64,000 bases of DNA from Selenomonadales bacterium. Its GTDB lineage: Bacteria; Bacillota; Negativicutes; Sporomusales; UBA7701. The notes under the pieces are model-generated. The model saw nothing but the letters and a program-made list of their open reading frames with translations, was not told where the DNA came from and did not search any database. Positions 58,434-64,000 of the stretch are shown here, piece by piece. The stretch covers positions 62,001-126,000 of the forward strand of contig JARKPR010000012.1 of assembly GCA_029975165.1 (NCBI GenBank), read 5' to 3'. Position numbers and translations under genes: made by a program. Within the stretch, counting starts at the first letter, position 1; each line of letters begins with the position of its first letter.

Positions 58434-60503
58434 ATGAATATGTTTGAAATTTTTTTCTTAGATATGCAGCAGAACATAAAGCTATTTCTGTTTCCGCCGC
58501 TATTATGCGCCGTTTTCCGGGCAATTTTCATTGGGATGTACAATCCTTATCCAAGCCTGCGAGGGCAAGAAAAGAAGATTTATCACTGCTTTCGTTTCGG
58601 ATTCTGGCTGGGCATGGATGTTAATGCGTATGTATTGCTGGTTCCGTTGGTAGTCGTCACCGTACCGGGAATGCTTTTTCCTCAATGGCTTGCTTACGGA
58701 GATTATGTAAGGATTATCCTTATGGATATTTATTTAGCCCTGTTATATTTCGCCTTCGCCGGGAAGCTTATTTTCTATTCGCATTTTCATGATATTTACA
58801 ACTCGGTTTTGTGGCTGGGGAAAAAAGCCGAAAAGCGTAACTTAGCCGACGTGTTTTTCAATCAGCATCATGGTGGATGGATTTTGTTAGGGCTTTTTCC
58901 TTATCTGGCGTTTTGTACGTTTATGGTGAAGGAAAGCTTAGTTTTATCGAACATTGCTTATCCGCATTTTTCAACCGTAGGAACCTATGTTTTTAATGCC
59001 ATGGTAATTGCTGCTAGTGGGGGAGGGTTCTATTTTTTCCGGTATGGAGGGTCGCTGGCCCATTCGCATAAACCGCGACTGGATAGAATTCCAGACATTC
59101 TGAATAATGATAGCTTTTTTACCCGGGCGGCAATAGATGATGCGATCGCACTCAAAAAAGTTTGGGAATATCCTTTGCATGAATCGCTTACTCATACAGA
59201 TGAAGAGAATGAGGCGTCTATTGGGAAGATTATACCGGAACCGATGCGGACGACTTGGCGACACTTGCCAAATCCCGTGTATGCGTTTGAAAGAACGGCA
59301 AGTGGGGCGCAGATTAAAAAACCGCAACAAATTTTCTTTGTTGTCGGCGAATGCTATTCACAGCTGCCGTTCGACAGTATTTACGATTCCTTGCATATCG
59401 TTGATGGCGGCAAGAGGTTTCGCGAAGATATCCATACTGTAAGCCTAAATAATTTCCTTCCGGCTGGAGAGATCTCGCGCCCGTCTCTTGTCGGGCTGAT
59501 TGCCGGTATTTTTGATGCGCGCCTGGAGCTGAATGAAAGAGAAGCTTTTTGGCGAGGGACTTTGCCGACAGCTCTGCCTTTACAGCTTAAAAAATTAGGA
59601 TACGAATCCATCTACTGGTATGGTGGCAATGCTGCATACGGAAACATGAATAAGTTTGCGTTGGCGAATGGTTTTGATCGTGTAATGTCGGCACCTGAGT
59701 TTTGTGCGCAGGATGCGCCGAGGACATGGGTGGGCGTTTATGATCACGTTTTCTTGGAAACAGCATCAAAAATGATCAAGAAAATGGATGCTGATAAACC
59801 GATAATTCATTTTGTTTATACAACCTCGAATCATAGCCCGTTTACAATTAATGTGCGAAAACTGGGGTATGATACGGAGCAGATTATGCCGGAGGCGCCA
59901 AAAGCGCTAAAAAATAGCCGGAAAGTGCAGAAAGCACTTGGAACGCATTGGTATTCCGACTGGGCGCTTTTTCATTTTATTGAAGATATGAAGAGGACAT
60001 ACCCGGACAGTTTGATTCTCGTCACAGGTGATCATTCTTATATACCTTACAAGGTAAACAAAATGCTGCATCGTGATTATACGTATAGGGAAAGGTTCTG
60101 TACATCCTTTATGATGCATCATCAGGGTATAGATCAGGATATATTGGCAGGGAACACTATTGGCGGTCATATGCATGTTATGCCGACGATTATGGAGCTT
60201 ATTGCCCCCAAAGGGTTTACGTATTATTCTTTGTTTCCCCCTCTGACAGAGCCGGTTGACCACGTGATTACGCCGTACCACTGGCTCACGCGGGACGCTA
60301 TCGGGGCACAGGGGAGCGGTTTCTATCAACCGCTGGTTGTATCGCCGGAAGAAATACCGACGCTGGAGGGGGACAATCACTTTACGAAGCAGGCGGATGA
60401 TTGGTGCAGCCTTAGCAGTTGGCTTGTAAGGCATCCGAATAGGCTGGAACCAGTTGGAACACTTACAACTGCGCCGGCAAAGGGAAGACATGCAACCGGC
60501 TGA
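58434..60503 (+). CDS. Membrane phosphatase/sulfatase of the LTA-synthase type
   Basis: A 689-residue protein with about five N-terminal membrane helices (to about residue 200) and a large outer domain of the alkaline phosphatase/sulfatase fold. FVVGECYS, then YTTSNHSPF and LVTGDHSYIP are sulfatase-type metal-site segments. LtaS, EptA/opgB-type phosphoethanolamine or phosphoglycerol transferases are the closest idea. The nucleophile Thr/Ser is not obvious to me. The start is ambiguous (GTG 58431, ATG 58434 or 58440), with a weak ribosome binding site. Codon choice is much AT-richer than neighbours and direct repeats flank it, suggesting transfer. Confidence 0.7.
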   Translation: MNMFEIFFLDMQQNIKLFLFPPLLCAVFRAIFIGMYNPYPSLRGQEKKIYHCFRFGFWLGMDVNAYVLLVPLVVVTVPGMLFPQWLAYGDYVRIILMDIYLALLYFAFAGKLIFYSHFHDIYNSVLWLGKKAEKRNLADVFFNQHHGGWILLGLFPYLAFCTFMVKESLVLSNIAYPHFSTVGTYVFNAMVIAASGGGFYFFRYGGSLAHSHKPRLDRIPDILNNDSFFTRAAIDDAIALKKVWEYPLHESLTHTDEENEASIGKIIPEPMRTTWRHLPNPVYAFERTASGAQIKKPQQIFFVVGECYSQLPFDSIYDSLHIVDGGKRFREDIHTVSLNNFLPAGEISRPSLVGLIAGIFDARLELNEREAFWRGTLPTALPLQLKKLGYESIYWYGGNAAYGNMNKFALANGFDRVMSAPEFCAQDAPRTWVGVYDHVFLETASKMIKKMDADKPIIHFVYTTSNHSPFTINVRKLGYDTEQIMPEAPKALKNSRKVQKALGTHWYSDWALFHFIEDMKRTYPDSLILVTGDHSYIPYKVNKMLHRDYTYRERFCTSFMMHHQGIDQDILAGNTIGGHMHVMPTIMELIAPKGFTYYSLFPPLTEPVDHVITPYHWLTRDAIGAQGSGFYQPLVVSPEEIPTLEGDNHFTKQADDWCSLSSWLVRHPNRLEPVGTLTTAPAKGRHATG

Positions 60504-60523
60504 TAAAGAAGAGGGCTTTAAGT

Positions 60524-60583
60524 CAATAACGTTGAGGAGGGAGAATCGTTTTGGGCAACGGTATCGAAATCGCCTGGAACATA
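60524..60583 (+). repeat. Right copy of the repeat, start of marR
   Basis: Matches 58303-58359 with CAATAACGTTGAG, TTGGGCAACGGTATCGA and GGAACATA. It contains the ribosome binding site GAGGAGGGAG and the TTG start of the intact marR gene. Confidence 0.65.
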
Positions 60584-60988
60584 TATCATCTGGCCTTTAT
60601 CCTCCAGCAAAACCTCCTGCGGCCGGTTAACCTTATGTCGGGATTCCGTCTTAGCCCGTTGCAAGTCCAGGTATTGAATGTACTTAAGGATAAAAAGCAA
60701 GCCTCGATGAAGAACCTAGCAAACGAAATCCGCGTATCCCAGCAACAACTGACTATCATCGCCAAAAAGCTGGTCAAACAAGGAATCGTCAAGAGAGAAT
60801 ATGATCTCAATGACAGGCGGGTAATTAGAATAAGGCCTACCGGGAAAGGGCTGGCTTTGCTCGACAACTGGAGTAGGGAAGTGTTGCCAACACTGACCGT
60901 TAAACTAGAGTCTTTTCGTGAAGATGACCTGATATATCTCAACGCAGCTGTCGAACGATTAACCAACCTTATCAACGAAGAAAATTGA
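60551..60988 (+). CDS. MarR-family regulator
   Basis: A 145-residue winged-helix regulator: LSPLQVQVLNVLKDKKQASMKNLANEIRVSQQQLTIIAKKLVKQGIVKREYDLNDRRVIRIRPTGKG, with the DxR wing signature DLNDRRV. MarR proteins repress nearby genes and release DNA on binding a small phenolic or oxidant. The start is TTG at 60551 after GAGGAGGGAG. It lies 47 bases after the sulfatase-type gene. A damaged second copy of its first codons lies at 58328 on the other side of that gene. Its target is unknown. Confidence 0.85.
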   Translation: MGNGIEIAWNIYHLAFILQQNLLRPVNLMSGFRLSPLQVQVLNVLKDKKQASMKNLANEIRVSQQQLTIIAKKLVKQGIVKREYDLNDRRVIRIRPTGKGLALLDNWSREVLPTLTVKLESFREDDLIYLNAAVERLTNLINEEN

Positions 60989-61193
60989 CCTTGTCGCTCA
61001 AAAACCATTAACTTAACATAATAGATATTATCGGACGTAATCAGGGACGAAAAACTGGCCCCCTCGCGACAGGCGGTACAGAATTTCGCAATGCAAAAGC
61101 AGCGCCGTTCGTGCGGGTTTTTGTTAGTGGCGTTTTCGTAAAAAAATGGAACATTTATGTCGCCGGATTCGCACCTAGCATATGGGGTCACAT

Positions 61194-61223
61194 AAAAATG
61201 CCGGCTCGTTTCCGAACCGGCAT
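61194..61223 (-). terminator. Terminator of the yneA-like gene
   Basis: On the minus strand ATGCCGGTTCG and CGAGCCGGCAT pair (10 of 11) around GAAA and lead into T5. It lies about 35 bases after the stop at 61257. The 200 bases between this and the marR stop hold no gene I can support. Confidence 0.85.
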
Positions 61224-61256
61224 CATTTGCTCTGCGGATTGTCTATTGATTACCTT

Positions 61257-61556
61257 TTACCTTTGTTTGACCGGCACTTTCAGTACCTGACCGGGATGAA
61301 TTCGTACGTCGTTGCCGAGATTGTTCGCTTTTTGGATTGCTACGACAAGGGTGCGGATATCGTCTTTTTCACCCGCGTGTTTAGCGGCGATCGACCAGAC
61401 GGTGTCGCCCCCGCCTACCTGCACGGCCTGGTACTGGCCGCCGGTCCCCGAACCGCTGGCGTCGGCGCCTGTGCCGGCTGACCAGGCATAAAACAGCACG
61501 ATTAAGACCATGGTTATTTTTATCAATGTTTCGCCGGTAATTCTGCCTTTGTTCAT
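61257..61556 (-). CDS. LysM protein, YneA-like SOS division inhibitor
   Basis: A 99-residue protein with an N-terminal membrane helix (about 10-28) and a LysM domain ([16 protein letters not shown], then [22 protein letters not shown]). In Bacillus subtilis, YneA has this build, lies divergent from lexA and blocks division during SOS. The same position, size and LexA boxes in the shared upstream region support that role here. ATG at 61556 follows GGAGGACGGCACG. It ends at a clear terminator. Confidence 0.8.
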   Translation of the reverse strand: MNKGRITGETLIKITMVLIVLFYAWSAGTGADASGSGTGGQYQAVQVGGGDTVWSIAAKHAGEKDDIRTLVVAIQKANNLGNDVRIHPGQVLKVPVKQR

Positions 61557-61568
61557 CGTGCCGTCCTC

Positions 61569-61582
61569 CGAATATATGTTCG
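61569..61582. promoter_or_regulatory. LexA box 1
   Basis: CGAATATATGTTCG matches the Gram-positive consensus CGAAC-N4-GTTCG with one mismatch. It lies just upstream of the yneA-like ribosome binding site. Confidence 0.75.
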
Positions 61583-61592
61583 TATTGGTTAT

Positions 61593-61621
61593 ATATTATC
61601 ACAGCACATATGTTCGGTCAA
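61593..61621 (-). promoter_or_regulatory. Promoter of the yneA-like gene with LexA box 2
   Basis: Read on the minus strand, TTGACC (61621-61616) and TAATAT (61598-61593) are 17 bases apart. The spacer begins with GAACATATGTGCT, a second LexA box with one strong half (CGAAC at 61616-61612), so LexA would sit on the promoter. Confidence 0.7.
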
Positions 61622-61640
61622 GGGATTGGGGGGAATTTTT

Positions 61641-61680
61641 CGAACAGGTGTTTGCGTTTTTTGCCAATAGCTGCTATAAT
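61641..61680 (+). promoter_or_regulatory. LexA box 3 and lexA promoter
   Basis: CGAACAGGTGTTTG (61641-61654) is one base from the LexA consensus. It overlaps the -35 box TTGCGT (61652-61657); TATAAT (61675-61680) follows at 17 bases. This predicts autorepression of lexA. Confidence 0.75.
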
Positions 61681-61720
61681 TATGGTAAGCAGGACTTGTA
61701 AACTTGGGGAGGATGTGTCA

Positions 61721-62341
61721 GTGAACAAGGAGCGGTTTTTAAGTTCTCGGCAGAAACAGATATTGAGCTATATAAAAGACACCTTGCGAGCAAAGGGATA
61801 TCCTCCGTCGGTGCGGGAAATCGGCGAGGCGGTCGGCCTGAGTTCCAGCTCCACAGTCCACAGCCACCTGGCGAAACTTGAGGAATGCGGTTTCATTCGC
61901 CGCGATCCCACCAAGCCCCGGGCCATAGATGTCCTCGACGAGACTCCCTGGCGGCAAAAGGCGATGACGCCTGTGCCTCTCGTGGGCCGGGTAACGGCCG
62001 GCCAACCGATCCTGGCAGTGGAAAATATCGAAGAGACGTACTCCCTGCCCACCGAGTTGGTCGGCGGCGACAGCGTCTTCATGCTGGCGGTGCAAGGCGA
62101 CAGTATGGTCAACGCCGGCATCCTCGACGGCGATTATGTGCTGGTGCGCGACCAGGACACGGCCAGGAACGGCGAGATCGTCGTCGCGATGGTCGGCGAC
62201 GACGAAGCGACGGTTAAACGTTTTTTCCGCGAGCGCGACCATATTCGTCTGCAGCCGGAAAATGATCTCCTCGAGCCGATCATCTCCCGCGAGGTGTCGA
62301 TCCTCGGCAAGGTCGTCGGCGTTTTCCGCAAGATCCACTAG
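61721..62341 (+). CDS. lexA: SOS repressor LexA
   Basis: A 206-residue LexA. The N-terminal winged helix covers residues 1-65 ([35 protein letters not shown]). The self-cleavage site is A93-G94 in VTAGQP. The catalytic Ser is S128 in [10 protein letters not shown] and the Lys is K166 in EATVKRFF. RecA filament on single-stranded DNA triggers its cleavage and turns on SOS genes. GTG at 61721 with GGGGAGG eight bases upstream is chosen; the upstream frame is not conserved. It is divergent from the yneA-like gene and followed by a bidirectional terminator. Confidence 0.96.
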   Translation: MNKERFLSSRQKQILSYIKDTLRAKGYPPSVREIGEAVGLSSSSTVHSHLAKLEECGFIRRDPTKPRAIDVLDETPWRQKAMTPVPLVGRVTAGQPILAVENIEETYSLPTELVGGDSVFMLAVQGDSMVNAGILDGDYVLVRDQDTARNGEIVVAMVGDDEATVKRFFRERDHIRLQPENDLLEPIISREVSILGKVVGVFRKIH

Positions 62342-62349
62342 GCAAAAAA

Positions 62350-62381
62350 TAAAAACGGCCGAAAGCCGTTTTTATTTTTTT
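62350..62381. terminator. Bidirectional terminator between lexA and the VanW gene
   Basis: AAAAACGGC-N5-GCCGTTTTT with A-rich and T-rich flanks on both sides. It lies between two convergent genes and can serve both. Confidence 0.88.
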
Positions 62382-62396
62382 GTTTATATGCGGCCC

Positions 62397-63776
62397 CTAC
62401 TTTTTCGGTGCCGGGGTTTTAGTGCCCACCCTGACCACCCGTTCTTCAGGCTGATACTCGTCCGTACCGAGGAAATCGCGGCCGATCTCACGGCCGTTAG
62501 CGTATTTGATGCGATAAGTGCTGACCTGGAACCCTTTCTGCCCTTCCACTTCCACGACTTCCTTGCCGAGGTCGAGCTGGGGGTCCTGCTTGACGACCGT
62601 GTTAGGCTCCCAGACCTTTTTGTTGTCGGCGACGATCTGGATTTCCGGCGGGTTGGCGCTGAGGCGCCCGAGGATATTAATACTAATCTGCTCGTGGGCG
62701 ACGTCGCTGAGGATGTAGATATTATGGCCCGAGGTGTTGTGGAACTTGAAGTCGAGATAATTGTCGGCCACGGTGGCGTCCTGGCCTAGCGGCACATAGG
62801 CCGGGGGCCTGAAGTGCGGCGTCCGTTCCTCGATCTTCATATCGGCCAGCAGGACAGCGTTGTAGAGGGTGCTGCTCACCTGGCATACCCCCCCGCCATA
62901 GTCGGGCACGAGCTTGCCGTTGATGAATACGGGGGCGATCTTGTAGCCGTTGGTTGCGAGGCGCTGACCGACGAGCTTGTTGAACGAGAAGGTCTCGCCC
63001 GCCCGCACCACGATGCCGTTAACGTTTTTGGCGGCCAGGACGATGTTGTCGCTACGGTTCGCATCCTCGCGGCTGAACTGCGTGGCGTAGGAGGCGATGA
63101 CCCCGTCGATGCCTTCGAGGTCGCGGGCCGTTATCGCCGGCTGAATCTCGGCCACGGTCAGCGGCAGGACGAACGGAATCTTAACATTCAGACGGGCGGT
63201 GATGTCAGCCATGGTCTTGGCGATATCGACCTTCTGGCCGATGCTGTCGGCCGTCCTGGTAACGCTGAGGTTGGCTACCCTCAGGGCCGCGTTTTGCGGT
63301 TCGCGGTCCACGGTTCTGGCCACGGCGGCCACTTGGGAATATAGCTTGTCGGCGTTGTAGGTGACGGCCAGGGGGATTACGTGGCCGCGGTTGATTGTCA
63401 GGTACCGTTCCTGCAACTGCTGGACGATGTTGCCTGTCCGGCCCACGGCGTAAGCCTCTTTGGCCAGGGCGGCAGTGTCGATGGCAAGGTCGATGTCGCC
63501 GGCGGCTATCTTCCAGCGCCGGTCTTTATGGACAAGGGTGATCGGTTCGCGATCCTGCCATTCGTTGAATGCGGCTTTGATTTTGTTCTCAGCTGCTGCC
63601 GGCGTCAGGCCGCCGACGTCTATATCGCCGATCTTGATGCCGCCGTAGATGTCATCCGTGACCGTGAAGGCGGCGTTGAGCGTAACCGTGCCGATAATGC
63701 TGCACAACACGATGACGCCGAGGAAAATGACGATATTCTTGCCGACAGGCTTGATTGTAGGCTGCACGACTGGCAC
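62397..63776 (-). CDS. VanW-family protein with PG-binding and G5 domains
   Basis: A 459-residue cell-envelope protein. It has one N-terminal membrane helix (about 14-36), two repeats of the peptidoglycan-binding type domain (IKIGDIDVGGLTPAAAENKI and a second copy from about residue 160), then the VanW domain (LAAKNVNGIVVRAGETFSFNKLVG, YGGGVCQVSSTLYNAVLLADMKIEERTPHF) and a C-terminal G5-like domain. The family is common in Firmicutes and is thought to act on the cell wall; the VanW function is unknown. The start GTG at 63776 has only a weak ribosome binding site. Confidence 0.85.
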   Translation of the reverse strand: MPVVQPTIKPVGKNIVIFLGVIVLCSIIGTVTLNAAFTVTDDIYGGIKIGDIDVGGLTPAAAENKIKAAFNEWQDREPITLVHKDRRWKIAAGDIDLAIDTAALAKEAYAVGRTGNIVQQLQERYLTINRGHVIPLAVTYNADKLYSQVAAVARTVDREPQNAALRVANLSVTRTADSIGQKVDIAKTMADITARLNVKIPFVLPLTVAEIQPAITARDLEGIDGVIASYATQFSREDANRSDNIVLAAKNVNGIVVRAGETFSFNKLVGQRLATNGYKIAPVFINGKLVPDYGGGVCQVSSTLYNAVLLADMKIEERTPHFRPPAYVPLGQDATVADNYLDFKFHNTSGHNIYILSDVAHEQISINILGRLSANPPEIQIVADNKKVWEPNTVVKQDPQLDLGKEVVEVEGQKGFQVSTYRIKYANGREIGRDFLGTDEYQPEERVVRVGTKTPAPKK

Positions 63777-63823
63777 TTCCGATCGTTGTCAGGATGGAAG
63801 AACTGCGGACTGGGAGCCAGCCG

Positions 63824-64000
63824 CTAAATGGACATGGAAAGCTCGACGAATTTGCCGGCCAGCTTGGCTTTTTGGATGACTTCTTCAGTGATTTCGCCAC
63901 CCTGCTCGACAATGACGACGCCGTTGTCAGTTTCGATGCGGCGGTTGGCTTTCTTGCCCAGGAGGAACTTGCGCTGCTTGTCGTCAAACTTTTTCGCCGA
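63824..64000 (-). CDS. C-terminal fragment of an unrecognised protein
   Basis: The frame is open from the window edge to TAG at 63824-63826, giving 58 residues. It reads FLLGKKANRRIETDNG, VVIVEQGGEITEEVIQKA and KLAGKFVELS. Such a segment, an RRIETD then a Glu-rich ITEEVI helix, occurs at the end of uncharacterised PRC-barrel-like Firmicutes proteins, but I cannot be sure. It lies 47 bases upstream of the VanW gene on the same strand and may share its operon. Confidence 0.55.
   Translation of the reverse strand, partial: SAKKFDDKQRKFLLGKKANRRIETDNGVVIVEQGGEITEEVIQKAKLAGKFVELSMSI

Noticed and set aside
1-64000. tRNA, rRNA, CRISPR arrays, insertion sequences, phage genes
   Set aside because: I looked for T-loop GGTTCGA patterns with acceptor stems, regularly spaced repeats, transposase DDE or HUH motifs and phage structural genes and found none. 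A tRNA scan by program would be needed to exclude a divergent one.

Overview
The window looks like chromosome of an anaerobic, endospore-forming bacterium with an outer membrane, most like the diderm Firmicutes (Negativicutes, Sporomusaceae type). This is an inference from gene content. Spore genes (spoVT, CotF-type coat proteins) sit beside a TolC-type outer-membrane channel and two RND pumps. Oxygen-sensitive ferredoxin enzymes (a Vor/Kor-type 2-oxoacid oxidoreductase, NfnAB, a double-cubane-type protein with its ATPase) point to an anaerobe. Most genes are GC-rich. Two stretches (about 5.1-12.75 kb and 58.3-61 kb) are visibly AT-richer and hold broken genes or repeats that suggest transfer. 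No rRNA, tRNA, CRISPR array or insertion sequence was seen.

Layout. 0-5 kb: end of pssA, a membrane GT2 glycosyltransferase, queD-queE, surE, a small membrane protein, a PpaX-like phosphatase. 5.1-12.75 kb: an AT-richer accessory block with an Ada-AlkA fusion, an MFS remnant, a GntR regulator and MFS transporter, a DUF421 protein, an ArsR-rhodanese fusion, a broken DUF401 transporter, a CGGC protein and a ferritin-like protein. 12.9-18.8 kb: spoVT, then five tightly packed genes (MTA/MTI phosphorylase, mtnA, ahcY, class II aldolase, mtaD) that recycle SAM by-products. 18.8-27.2 kb: nfnAB, an aminotransferase, an ASCH-like protein, pduL, a YpmA-like protein, an IclR regulator and a four-subunit 2-oxoacid:ferredoxin oxidoreductase. 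27.2-33.4 kb: a GAF-GGDEF cyclase, a patatin, a trypsin-like peptidase, coat proteins and small proteins, one frameshifted.

33.5-46.9 kb is a metal (probably copper/silver) region. csoR-copA has its own promoter and operator-like site. A double-cubane pair follows, then a two-component system and a TolC-CusB-CusA-lipoprotein operon. Three promoters here (two-component operon, efflux operon, and a small His-rich secreted protein at 32.6 kb) share tandem 11-bp repeats exactly 8 bp upstream of the -10 hexamer. They look like one regulon of the response regulator. 47.2-52.3 kb: a TetR regulator with an AcrAB-type pump lacking its own TolC. 52.4-56.3 kb: glgA-glgP. 56.4-61 kb: a zinc-ribbon AbrB regulator, a lipase-like protein, and an AT-rich LtaS/sulfatase-type membrane protein flanked by two copies of the marR gene start. 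61.2-64 kb: yneA-like and lexA divergent across three LexA boxes, a VanW/G5 protein and the end of another gene.

The main working units are: (1) an apparent inosine route for S-adenosylhomocysteine and methylthioadenosine ending in an aldolase instead of the oxygen-dependent methionine salvage pathway; (2) ferredoxin-linked redox metabolism (VorDBAC, NfnAB, PduL, double-cubane protein); (3) layered metal efflux under CsoR and a CusRS-like two-component system.
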